From Streptococcaceae bacterium (GTDB lineage Bacteria; Bacillota; Bacilli; Lactobacillales; Streptococcaceae), in assembly GCA_031270215.1 (NCBI GenBank), contig JAISYB010000101.1, forward strand, positions 1-9,851: DNA of 9,851 nt, in the 5' to 3' direction. Of this stretch, positions 1 through 6,225 are shown piece after piece. Below the pieces are notes generated by a model. That model did no database searches. It was not told the origin of the DNA and was given only the letters and a program-made list of their open reading frames with translations. The position numbers and the translations under genes are program-made. How positions within the stretch are numbered: position 1 is the stretch's first letter; the number at the start of each line of letters is the position of its first letter.

Positions 1-102
<102 letters not shown>

Positions 103-136
103 ATTTAATTTGTCAATACTCGTTTAGATTTTTAGT

Positions 137-710
137 CTATTTGTATTTCTCTAATATTTTTAATACTTTAGCAGGAACGCCACCCACCAAAGTATACGGT
201 GGCACATCTTTTGTCACCACTGCACCTGCTGCAACCACACAGCCTTGACCTAATGTAATCTCTCCGATTATTACTGCATTGGCGTAGATTGTCACATCAT
301 CTTCGATTGTTGGATAAGTAAACTCTTCTATTCTCCCACATCTTGGATTGCCAGCACCAACTGTCACGCCTTGATAGATTTCCACATTTTTACCAATTTT
401 ACTCCCCATACCTAAAACGATGTTCATCGGATGAGGAAATTTAAGATCACTTGAAATAGATTCTCCCCCAGAAATGTACACATTAGCCGTATGCACCAAA
501 TAATGTCTTAAAAACACTCTTAATAACGAATATCTTGTCGATAACATTAAACGTATTAGATATCTCCTTCGACCTTCTGTACGATATAGAAAAGCTGCTA
601 TTCTCTTAAGAAAACGAATTGCTTTTGGACGCTGTCCTGTCCTGTCCTGTCCTGTCCTGTCCTGTCCTGTCCTGTCCTGTCCTGTCCTGTCCTGTCCTGT
701 CCTGCGTCAT
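137..710 (-). CDS. Phase-variable LbH/serine acetyltransferase-like O-acetyltransferase (frame OFF in this copy)
   Basis: The body is a left-handed beta-helix acyltransferase of the serine acetyltransferase/capsule O-acetyltransferase group: hexapeptide-type turns (IGKNVEIYQGVTVGAG, IEDDVTIYANAVIIGE, LGQGCVVAAGAVV) end in the family's VTKDVPPYTLVGGVPAKVL tail, and FPHPMNIVLG supplies the likely catalytic His. It probably moves acetyl from acetyl-CoA to a surface sugar; the acceptor is unknown. The natural start is ATG 710-708, ten bases after AAGGAAGGAG. It reads M-T-Q and then a repeated Q-D-R-T-G peptide encoded by the ACAGG tract. The body frame is open from 706 to 137, but ATG 710 is 163 bases from in-frame Met 547, so they do not join here; the ATG frame stops at TAA 608-606 after 34 codons. 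One more repeat (about 192 aa) or two fewer (about 187 aa) would join them. Met 547 is a poor alternative start, because AAGGAG lies 16 bases upstream. Confidence 0.85.
632..704. repeat. (CCTGT)n pentanucleotide tract inside the 5' coding region
   Basis: There are thirteen perfect CCTGT units at 636-700, flanked by partial units CTGT (632-635) and CCTG (701-704), giving 73 bases of perfect periodicity. On the minus strand it is (ACAGG)n, which has no stop in any frame and always encodes the same five-residue cycle Q-D-R-T-G. It starts seven bases after the first base of the start codon at 710. Each gain or loss of a unit shifts the downstream frame. Only one of three frames is open into the acetyltransferase body: the other two meet TAA at 608-606 and TAG at 600-598. 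Confidence 0.97.
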
Positions 711-720
711 TATAAAATTT

Positions 721-730
721 CTCCTTCCTT
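721..730 (-). promoter_or_regulatory. Strong Shine-Dalgarno deciding the start at 710
   Basis: AAGGAAGGAG on the minus strand lies ten bases before ATG 710-708. It is the only strong ribosome binding site near this gene at a normal distance from a start codon. It fixes translation initiation upstream of the ACAGG repeat, which makes the repeat a translational frame switch rather than a promoter-spacing switch. Confidence 0.75.
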
Positions 731-738
731 GTTTGTCA

Positions 739-925
739 ATGCTTTTTTAGTATATCAAAAATTAAATATTTATTCACGAAATTTAATGCAAAAAAAGCGG
801 TCGTGCTCAATCGACTTCCACCACTTTCTGATTTAAAGCTCCTATGAGTATGATAGACCTTGAGACGGCTACAAAGCTGCAACTGGTATCGTAAGCCGTA
901 TTTCTTAGCAATTTCATTCTTCCTT
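739..925 (-). pseudogene. Possible decayed transposase or helix-turn-helix fragment
   Basis: One minus-strand frame is open through this otherwise geneless spacer. It contains a segment EIAKKYGLRYQLQL followed by a basic, Tyr/His-rich stretch, somewhat like the helix-turn-helix part of IS3-type OrfA proteins. It has no convincing start codon or ribosome binding site, and its end overlaps the leader of the acetyltransferase gene. The similarity is by eye only and could be chance. The rest of 711-1018 holds only the leader signals and the hairpin listed separately. Confidence 0.2.
749..757 (-). promoter_or_regulatory. Extended -10 promoter element for the acetyltransferase gene
   Basis: The minus strand reads TGATATACT at 757-749, which fits an extended -10 (TG-N-TATACT). 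Initiation near 742 would give a leader of about 30 bases that includes the ribosome binding site. No convincing -35 is seen 16-18 bases upstream. A second TTGACA (739-734) with TTTATA (716-711, spacing 17) also looks promoter-like, but would start inside the coding region and lose the ribosome binding site. Confidence 0.4.
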
Positions 926-940
926 TTCTCATAACAAATA

Positions 941-983
941 CCCTATCTAGAACATTTAATTATTCAATGTCCTAGATAGAGGG
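941..983 (-). terminator. Hairpin downstream of the feo operon
   Basis: A 14-base arm CTATCTAGAACATT (943-956) pairs with AATGTCCTAGATAG (966-979) across a nine-base loop. The single mismatch is A-C on the plus strand but a G-U wobble in minus-strand RNA, so the structure is favoured in the feo transcript. Flanking CCC/GGG can extend it. Only a weak T-rich stretch (TATTTGTTAT) follows, so it may act as a terminator or as an mRNA 3' stabiliser. It lies about 36 bases after the last feo gene. Confidence 0.55.
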
Positions 984-1018
984 AAGGTTTTACCTTATCC
1001 GTTTTTTATGTTAATTTC

Positions 1019-1168
1019 TCATTTCCGATGCTGTTCAACTTCATTTTTTACTGAACAGCTGCTTGCACAATCATTACAGCCCTGTCCTCTTTTTTTATAA
1101 AGACGATAAAGCTGAACTGCCGCAAAAACAAAAATAAGTGTCGCAATTATAAAGGTTGAAAAATTCAT
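1019..1168 (-). CDS. FeoB-associated Cys-rich small membrane protein (49 aa)
   Basis: A 49-residue protein with one N-terminal membrane helix (about residues 5-24), then a basic stretch RLYKKRGQG and a cysteine cluster C31-x2-C34-x3-C38. This is the form of the small Cys-rich proteins encoded directly after feoB in many Firmicutes, in the position FeoC holds in enterobacteria. The start ATG 1168-1166 follows AGAGGTGATT at good spacing, and the gene begins 37 bases after the feoB stop, so it is surely cotranscribed. It probably sits in the cytoplasmic membrane beside FeoB, and the cysteines may bind Fe(II) or an Fe-S centre. That role is inferred from family and context, not from this sequence. 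Confidence 0.88.
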   Translation of the reverse strand: MNFSTFIIATLIFVFAAVQLYRLYKKRGQGCNDCASSCSVKNEVEQHRK

Positions 1169-1205
1169 TCAAATCACCTCTTTTATCCCCAATTCTACTA
1201 GAAGC

Positions 1206-3344
1206 TCAATGCGATATTTTGGAATAGGACAAATTAACCACCGGTTTTTCCCTCTTTTTAGGTTTGCGTACTATTAAGTAAATGCCGAGAAGTAAGAAAA
1301 TGGTCGCAATAATCGTTGATAAATTAACGTGATTAGTTGTAATCGCTAAGCCGTATTGATAAATGATAAAGCTTGCAACGTAAGCCAGACCACATTGATA
1401 GCCGACAGCAATCCAAGTCCATTTTAACGAACCCATCTCTCGATGAATTGCCCCAATCGCTGCGACACAGGGGGCACAAAGTAGGTTAAAAACAAGAAGT
1501 GAATAAGCTGCTAGCGGTGTAAAATGCCCTGCCATTTGACGCCAAATTTCCGTTCCATTTTCGGAAACTTCTTTATAGTTTGAAAATAAAACACCAAAGG
1601 TGCCAACGACCGTTTCCTTAGCCAAAAGTCCAGTAATCGAAGCAACCGTACCCTGCCAACTACCCCAGCCAAGTGGCTTGAAAATCGGCGCAAGTACTTT
1701 CCCAAAACTTGCCAAAATTGATTGGCTAGCATCAACTGCCTGCAAGCTAAAGTTATAGCTTGACGTAAACCAAATCAAGATATTCATTACGAAAATAATT
1801 GTTCCCGCTCTCTTAATAAACGACAAGCTCTTGTCATAAGAATACCGCAAAACCGCACTCCATTTTGGCATATGATAGCTTGGTAGCTCCATAATAAACG
1901 GTGAAGTTTCTCCTGAGAATAGCCGAAATTTCTTTAAAGCAATACCGGATAGAATAATTGCGCCCATACCAATAAAATAAGCACTCGGTGCAATCCATGA
2001 AGTTTTCGGGAAAAATGCACCGGCAATTAAAGCAATAATCGGTAATTTAGCAGAGCAGGGAATAAATGTCGCAACCATGATAGTAATCTTACGATCTTTT
2101 TCATTTTCAATCGTTCGGCTTGCCATCACCCCGGGCACACCACAGCCTGTCGCAATCAAGATAGGAATAAAAGATTTCCCTGACATACCAAAGCGCCTAA
2201 ACAAGCGATCCATGACAAAAGCAACTCGGCTCATATAACCTGTATCTTCAAGAATACCTAAGCAGACAAATAAAACAGCGATTTGCGGCACAAAACCAAG
2301 CACAGCGCCACAGCCTGCAATAATCCCATTGATGACTAAGTCATTTAACCACGGTGCAACATGCAGATAATTTAAAAAGCCATTCGCCCAATTTGGTACA
2401 AGCTCGCCAAATAAAACATCATTCACCCAATCCGTTCCAATCGCACCGACTGTCTGAATGGAAACAAAATAAACGAGCCACATCACTAAAGCAAAAATCG
2501 GTAGCGCAAAAATCCGATTAGTGACAATTCGGTCAATTTTATCACTGAGGTTAAAGCGCAGCTCTTTAGTATCGTTGCTTGCTAATTCAACAATCTCACC
2601 AATGAAATTATAGCGTTCATTGACAATGATACTCTCTGCATCCTCACGGAAAATTTTCTCCGTAATCGCTATAATTTCTTCGATTTCCTTATTCTGCAAG
2701 GAGGATAAATTCAGTTGTTTGTGAATTTCTAAATCACGCTCAAAGAGCTTAATCGCATACCATTTCGCCGTTCTTTCAGGCACTGTATTACCTAAAACAT
2801 CAATGATTTCAGTTAATGCTGTTTCAAGACGCGTATCATAATGAACTAAATGCTCATTATCTTCATGCTTGATAGACTTTTTGAGTGCCTCTTCAACACC
2901 TCTATTCTTCAAAGCACTCATTGAAACCACTGGTACACCAGTCGCATAAGCCAATTTATCCACATTAATTACTTTACCAGTTTTCTCTAAAATATCACTC
3001 ATATTAAGAGCAATCACGACTGGCAGCCCTATTTCCAAAAGCTGAATGGTTAAATATAAATTTCGCTCCAAATTTGTTGCATCAACGACATTCAAAACAC
3101 AATTTGGCTGATTACCAATCAAATAATCTCTCGATACAATCTCCTCTGGCGTATATGGTGATAAGGAATAAATTCCCGGCAAATCTTGAATCATTATTGA
3201 TTTATTCTTTTTATATTCTCCGCTCTTGCGCTCAACTGTAACACCTGGCCAATTCCCAACGCGTTGCTTTGAACCTGTCAATAAATTGAAAAGCGTTGTT
3301 TTCCCAGAGTTCGGATTTCCCGCTAATGCAATATACTTTAACAT
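1206..3344 (-). CDS. feoB: Ferrous iron transport protein B, FeoB (712 aa)
   Basis: FeoB is the GTPase-coupled Fe(II) permease of the cytoplasmic membrane. The N-terminal G domain shows G1 GNPNSGKT (residues 9-16), G2 PGVTVE (around 33-38), G3 DLPG (54-57), G4 NMSD (114-117) and G5 SALK (143-146). A helical linker follows, then a long polytopic region with conserved Gate-type segments including ATGCGVPG, ATFIPCSAKLP and LLAKETVVG, and the Cys pair in NLLCAPC. Length is typical. The reading frame extends 23 codons further upstream, but ATG 3344-3342 is preferred: it follows AAGGGG at good spacing, gives the family's usual beginning directly before the P-loop, and lies 19 bases after the feoA stop, while the longer version would overlap feoA. 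It is in an operon with feoA and the Cys-rich protein. Confidence 0.97.
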   Translation of the reverse strand: MLKYIALAGNPNSGKTTLFNLLTGSKQRVGNWPGVTVERKSGEYKKNKSIMIQDLPGIYSLSPYTPEEIVSRDYLIGNQPNCVLNVVDATNLERNLYLTIQLLEIGLPVVIALNMSDILEKTGKVINVDKLAYATGVPVVSMSALKNRGVEEALKKSIKHEDNEHLVHYDTRLETALTEIIDVLGNTVPERTAKWYAIKLFERDLEIHKQLNLSSLQNKEIEEIIAITEKIFREDAESIIVNERYNFIGEIVELASNDTKELRFNLSDKIDRIVTNRIFALPIFALVMWLVYFVSIQTVGAIGTDWVNDVLFGELVPNWANGFLNYLHVAPWLNDLVINGIIAGCGAVLGFVPQIAVLFVCLGILEDTGYMSRVAFVMDRLFRRFGMSGKSFIPILIATGCGVPGVMASRTIENEKDRKITIMVATFIPCSAKLPIIALIAGAFFPKTSWIAPSAYFIGMGAIILSGIALKKFRLFSGETSPFIMELPSYHMPKWSAVLRYSYDKSLSFIKRAGTIIFVMNILIWFTSSYNFSLQAVDASQSILASFGKVLAPIFKPLGWGSWQGTVASITGLLAKETVVGTFGVLFSNYKEVSENGTEIWRQMAGHFTPLAAYSLLVFNLLCAPCVAAIGAIHREMGSLKWTWIAVGYQCGLAYVASFIIYQYGLAITTNHVNLSTIIATIFLLLGIYLIVRKPKKREKPVVNLSYSKISH

Positions 3345-3363
3345 TTTATTCCCCTTTTCACTG

Positions 3364-3837
3364 CTAGTTATTGTTTTTTTCTTTGACAACATGGACAAGC
3401 GCCGCTTCTTCACGTCTAATTGTCAACTCATAGCCACGTAAATGCAACTCAATGGGATCGCCAAGCGGCGCAACCTTACGAACATATAGCTTTGTTCCAC
3501 GAGTAATTCCCATGTCCATCAAACGCCTTTTAACTGCACCGACGCCATCAATCTTCGTGACAAATCCCGAAGTACTGACTGCTAAACTGTTAAGCGTTAC
3601 CTCATCTTGTACTTCAATCATATCCTCAGAAATTTCAATTGAAGCTAATAGCTGGCTATCAACGGCAATTCGCGTATTACCGAGCAAAATAATCGTATTA
3701 CCAACATCTCTAGAAAGTAAAGTTACCCTTTCTCTTTTTTTGGCTCCTAAATTAACTAAATGTTTTGCGATTTCCTTATCTGCTTTTACATTTTTAATGA
3801 AGTAAGTTTGATTTAATCTCGCCTGTGATAAATTCAT
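3364..3837 (-). CDS. feoA: FeoA with two tandem FeoA domains (157 aa)
   Basis: FeoA is a small SH3-like cytoplasmic protein needed for FeoB-driven Fe(II) uptake. Here the protein is about twice the usual 75-85 residues and carries two FeoA domains. Residues 1-73 form a diverged copy (IAKHLVNLGAKKRERVTLL, then NTIILLGNTRIAVD), and residues 80-152 a canonical copy (VKRRLMDMGITRGTKLYVRK, then GDPIELHLRGYELTIRREEA). Fused double FeoA proteins are known in Firmicutes. ATG 3837-3835 follows AAAGGTGA at an 11-base spacing. It is the first gene after the Fur box at 3893-3909 and is followed closely by feoB. No frameshift or stop is seen. Confidence 0.93.
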   Translation of the reverse strand: MNLSQARLNQTYFIKNVKADKEIAKHLVNLGAKKRERVTLLSRDVGNTIILLGNTRIAVDSQLLASIEISEDMIEVQDEVTLNSLAVSTSGFVTKIDGVGAVKRRLMDMGITRGTKLYVRKVAPLGDPIELHLRGYELTIRREEAALVHVVKEKNNN

Positions 3838-3863
3838 CGTTCACGCAATCACCTTTCATTTTT

Positions 3864-3878
3864 TGATAATGAGTACAA
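3864..3878. promoter_or_regulatory. Fur half-site, 30 bases from the main box
   Basis: TGATAATGAGTACAA has one perfect 7-base Fur half-site (TGATAAT) and a poorly matching second half. It lies exactly 30 bases from the main box, close to three helical turns, and nearer to feoA. It may be a secondary operator, or a chance copy in AT-rich DNA. Confidence 0.35.
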
Positions 3879-3892
3879 TACCTCACCATGTT

Positions 3893-3909
3893 TTGATAAT
3901 CATTATCAA
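3893..3909. promoter_or_regulatory. Perfect Fur box upstream of feoA
   Basis: TTGATAATCATTATCAA is a perfect 17-base palindrome whose core matches the Bacillus-type 7-1-7 Fur box (TGATAAT-N-ATTATCA) at every position. It lies 56 bases upstream of the feoA start. The T-to-G choice in the arm (TGATAAT, not TTATAAT) favours Fur over PerR. Iron-loaded Fur would be expected to repress the feo operon. The core promoter hexamers could not be placed with confidence around it. Confidence 0.88.
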
Positions 3910-4017
3910 TACTTTAACATATTTTCTCATAATTTCAAAATTTAATTGGTAGCTTAACACTATATTGAAGAAATTAGAGGATAGGTCGCCTTGTGTAATT
4001 GCAGAAATAAATCAGCT

Positions 4018-4221
4018 TTAAAACCCAAAGCTATTTTCATCTACCCATTGATCGTATAACTTTTTAGCAATGGATTTTACTTCGTCGTAATCATAGCCTT
4101 GTTCAGCATACGAAAAATCAATTGCTTTTCTATCTTTTTCTTTGAACCACATTTTTTCTGCTAGCTGTCGATAATCAAATTCAATTTCTTTAGCATAATT
4201 GCCTCTTAGGTATAATCTCAT
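4018..4221 (-). CDS. Small protein in the immunity-gene position of the T7SS cassette (67 aa)
   Basis: A 67-residue soluble protein with no signal peptide or membrane helix, rich in charged and aromatic residues (several Tyr, two Trp, many Asp/Glu/Lys). I do not recognise its family. Its start ATG 4221-4219 follows AGGAGA at good spacing, and it begins 10 bases after the last stop of the broken toxin-like gene, so it sits where type VII effector cassettes place their immunity gene. The frame is intact while everything between it and the first cassette gene is broken. It could therefore be a retained immunity protein, an orphan defence against a rival's toxin, or simply a remnant. The function is inferred from position only. 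Confidence 0.55.
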   Translation of the reverse strand: MRLYLRGNYAKEIEFDYRQLAEKMWFKEKDRKAIDFSYAEQGYDYDEVKSIAKKLYDQWVDENSFGF

Positions 4222-4231
4222 TATTTTTCTC

Positions 4232-4913
4232 CTATGAATTTAGCCATTCTGCGGCTCTCAATACTTTTTTTGTAAGTTTATTCTTATAAAAATCGCTTAA
4301 CCTTTTCAGTTCTGGTATTTTATCAATCTATTTTTTCGCCCCTTTTAAATCAGAAATTTCAACACCAGAAATATTTGTATTTACATCATATCCTGTTTTC
4401 CCGCTTCCAGATTGAATTTGCACTTTACCACTACTTGGATCCGCATCGACTTTAAGCTTGACTTTTCTTCCACCTATTTTTGCTTCAATCGGTTTCCCAA
4501 AACTCTTACTCGTCGGTTTGGTCGCTTGCCAACTGTCATAGTTGTTCGCAAAGCTAATCTCAAGATTTGCGTTAGCCTGCCCGATTTTAGAAAAAACATC
4601 ACCTATGGCAACGGCACCACCTAGAATACTCGCAAGACCTGTGAGAATTTCTAACGCATTATCTCCTAAGCTTGAGAAAAATTGATCGGCTTAATGATTC
4701 TTTTCGGTAATACTCTCTTTTATTATTTCTTGGTATTGTTCTTCTTGAGAAATCAACACTTTAATCTTTTGATTAGGTAAGTATTTCTTGATTATTCTTT
4801 TGATGTTTTTCTAGAGATTTATTGATTTTTTGCCACTCTTTTTCAATTTGATCCGGAATTAATAGATTGTTTAATACATACTTCGCCTTATCTAGCGTAG
4901 GAATACTAGCCAT
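4232..4913 (-). pseudogene. Broken type VII effector/toxin-like gene
   Basis: Translation can start at ATG 4913-4911 (after GGAGGAG) and runs 46 codons (MASIPTLDKAKYVLNN, then a charged helical stretch) to TAA 4775-4773. The story continues in another frame: a helical segment (4810-4694, NQKIKVLISQEEQYQEII), then TAA 4693-4691, then a 120-codon segment (4690-4331) with a hydrophobic helix ALEILTGLASILGGAVAIGDVF and a Gly/Ser/Lys-rich domain. TAG 4330-4328 follows, then 31 more codons to TAG 4234-4232. One frameshift and two in-frame stops thus break what looks like one gene. Lying after a DUF3130-type gene and before a small ORF, it fits an LXG-like type VII effector, but no LXG N-domain is intact. 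The toxin activity cannot be named. Confidence 0.6.
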
Positions 4914-4917
4914 ATAT

Positions 4918-5037
4918 TCATCTCCTCCGGTATAAGAATTGATTTTTCAAGTGTGAAAATTCCTCTTCCTGCCTTTCAATGTGCTGTATTTCTCGATTTA
5001 ATTCAAAGCGTTCACCTGCACTCTTATCTCTACTCAT
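4918..5037 (-). CDS. 39-codon coiled-coil stub, possibly a truncated T7SS accessory (Lap2/DUF3958-like) protein
   Basis: A short ORF beginning two bases after the stop of the upstream DUF3130-type gene. It is highly charged and Glu/Arg/Gln-rich (NREIQHIERQEEEF), predicting a coiled helix, and stops at TGA 4920-4918. Its 3' end contains the GGAGGAG ribosome binding site for the next ORF. In LXG effector cassettes the DUF3130-type gene is followed by a helical partner of about 120 residues. This stub could be the N-terminus of such a partner, shortened by deletion. It may be non-functional, and family assignment is by position and composition only. Confidence 0.4.
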   Translation of the reverse strand: MSRDKSAGERFELNREIQHIERQEEEFSHLKNQFLYRRR

Positions 5038-5039
5038 AC

Positions 5040-5318
5040 TTATTTCTCCCAACGCTTCGCGGCTTCAATATCACGCTTTTCAATTTTTTGTGCGAGCCCT
5101 GGAAATTTATTTGCTTGCGCTAATACAGCTGAACTAAAATCGCTGATGGCTTGTAACATGGTATTTGCCGTATTTCGAGCAGTTTCCATGCCTGAAATGC
5201 CACTTGTATAACCAAAGTCAACTTGGTTATTCCGTAATTTTGATGAATCTATGCCGACTAATTCTTGAATGGCTGAAGTCGCTGCAACAGTGCTCGATTT
5301 GATTTTCCCACTTGACAT
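5040..5318 (-). CDS. Type VII secretion accessory/effector small protein, DUF3130/TIGR04197 (SACOL2603) type (92 aa)
   Basis: A 92-residue helical protein. Its features fit the SACOL2603-type proteins that precede LXG toxins (called Lap1 in streptococci): a Ser/Thr-rich start, a central VDFGYTSGISGMETARNTANTMLQ segment, a long C-terminal helix (DFSSAVLAQANKFPGLAQKIEKRD) and an overall WXG100-like size. Such proteins bind the effector's N-domain and help direct it to the EssC machine; no secretion machine gene is visible here. ATG 5318-5316 follows AAGGA with an eight-base gap. It has its own promoter-like element and is the first gene of the cassette. It appears intact although its presumed partner gene is broken. 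Confidence 0.75.
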   Translation of the reverse strand: MSSGKIKSSTVAATSAIQELVGIDSSKLRNNQVDFGYTSGISGMETARNTANTMLQAISDFSSAVLAQANKFPGLAQKIEKRDIEAAKRWEK

Positions 5319-5354
5319 AACTGTTATCCTTAATATTTTTTATATTTTAAAATA

Positions 5355-5363
5355 ATTATAACA
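5355..5363 (-). promoter_or_regulatory. Extended -10 promoter of the T7SS cassette
   Basis: The minus strand reads TGTTATAAT at 5363-5355, an exact extended -10 (TG-N-TATAAT). It lies 37 bases before ATG 5318, with AAGGA in between. No good -35 is seen at 16-18 bases, as is usual for extended -10 promoters. The cassette is thus transcribed separately from the ABC operon that ends upstream at its own terminator. Confidence 0.6.
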
Positions 5364-5440
5364 TTTATTATTCAAAAGCTTACAGAATTAATTTATCATA
5401 AATAACGAAGCATTGTTATCAATTCCAGACTTTTCTGCGT

Positions 5441-5468
5441 AAGTAAATAAGTTGGCAGATATTTACTT
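5441..5468. repeat. Short inverted repeat upstream of the T7SS cassette
   Basis: AAGTAAATA (5441-5449) and TATTTACTT (5460-5468) form a nine-base perfect inverted repeat with a ten-base loop. It lies between the ABC operon terminator and the cassette promoter. No T-run follows on either strand, so it is not a good terminator; it could be an operator or chance. Confidence 0.3.
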
Positions 5469-5502
5469 CACACGCTACGTAAGCTCAACTGACTAGTGCA
5501 CA

Positions 5503-5543
5503 CAAAAAACGATTGATTTCAACTATCTAAGTCAAATCAATCG
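5503..5543 (-). terminator. Rho-independent terminator of the ABC operon
   Basis: On the minus strand CGATTGATTT (5543-5534) pairs perfectly with AAATCAATCG (5519-5510). TTTTTTG follows immediately at 5509-5503. It starts 15 bases after the stop codon of the last ABC gene. The strong stem with a six-T tail is a textbook intrinsic terminator for minus-strand transcription. Confidence 0.88.
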
Positions 5544-5558
5544 CAATAATATAATCCT

Positions 5559-6224
5559 TTAAGCCTCAGTTGGTGTCATCTGAATAATTTCATCAACTGC
5601 TGCTAAATTTTCCTTGTAATGTGTCGCCATAACTATACTAGCACCTGTTTGATTGACTGACTTAAAAAGGTTCAATACCTCCGATTTAGTCAAGTCATCT
5701 AGGTCATTTGTTGGTTCATCAGCTAAAATAAACTTTGGTTTTTGAATGAGGGCGCGCGCAATCATCACACGCCGCTGCTCTCCACCGGATAAATTCTTTG
5801 GATACTCATCTGCTAAATCGTGTAAGTTCAACTTTTTCAACAATCGCTCAACTTCTGCTAATTCCTTAGCTACTTGATGGCTTTGTTTTTTAAGATAAAG
5901 TGGCAAACGTACATTATCCAACACAGTAAAATTATTTAATAGACAGTTGCCTTGAGGAATAAAACCAATTTTTTCATTTCTAAATAACGCCTGTTCTTTT
6001 TCAGACAAATCCGATATTAAACGACCATCGTATCGTATTTCCCCACTACTTGGTGCTAAAATACCAGCTAAAAGATGTAGAAAAGTTGTCTTTCCACTAC
6101 CACTTCTGCCAACAATAGCGATAAACTTTCCTGGCTGTATTTCTAATGTTTGATGACTAAACACCTCATGGATTTTTCCACGACGTCTATATGTCTTTAT
6201 CAAATCATTGATTGTAACATACAT
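5559..6224 (-). CDS. ABC transporter ATP-binding protein (MacB/LolD type), second ABC pair
   Basis: A 221-residue nucleotide-binding subunit. It has Walker A GRSGSGKT (39-46), Q-loop Gln 91, signature LSGGEQ (145-150), Walker B FILADE (165-170) and H-loop His 202. It is closest in style to the LolD/MacB ATPases that pair with FtsX-type permeases. The frame extends upstream to 6308, but ATG 6224-6222 is chosen because GGGAGG precedes it and because the longer form would overlap the permease gene by more than 80 bases; with this start the permease stop is one base away. It should dimerise and drive the permease encoded directly upstream. It is the last gene of the operon. Confidence 0.93.
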   Translation of the reverse strand: MYVTINDLIKTYRRRGKIHEVFSHQTLEIQPGKFIAIVGRSGSGKTTFLHLLAGILAPSSGEIRYDGRLISDLSEKEQALFRNEKIGFIPQGNCLLNNFTVLDNVRLPLYLKKQSHQVAKELAEVERLLKKLNLHDLADEYPKNLSGGEQRRVMIARALIQKPKFILADEPTNDLDDLTKSEVLNLFKSVNQTGASIVMATHYKENLAAVDEIIQMTPTEA

Positions 6225-6225
6225 C

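Noticed and set aside
137..547. ATG at 547-545 as the true start of the acetyltransferase
   Set aside because: The nearest AAGGAG is 16 bases upstream, the open frame continues upstream with family-like basic helical sequence, and a much stronger start exists at 710 in front of the repeat.
632..704. CRISPR array or minisatellite
   Set aside because: The units are five bases, perfect and without spacers; this is a simple-sequence repeat.
711..739. TTGACA-N17-TTTATA as the main promoter of the acetyltransferase gene
   Set aside because: It would start transcription within the coding region and leave out the strong ribosome binding site. The extended -10 at 749-757 fits better, although the alternative is kept as part of a finding.
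790..803. Pasteurellaceae DNA uptake signal near AAAAGCGGTCG
   Set aside because: There is a single imperfect copy, and the rest of the gene content is Firmicute-like. It is only mentioned as weak support for a different origin of the left end.
3226..3441. Plus-strand open frames opposite feoA, feoB and the permeases
   Set aside because: They lie entirely opposite well-supported genes, lack ribosome binding sites and encode low-complexity sequence with no family features.
4013..4031. AGCTTT/AAAGCT hairpin at the end of the 67-codon gene as a terminator
   Set aside because: The stem is six bases and AT-rich, overlaps the stop codon and has no T-run after it; chance is likely in this composition.
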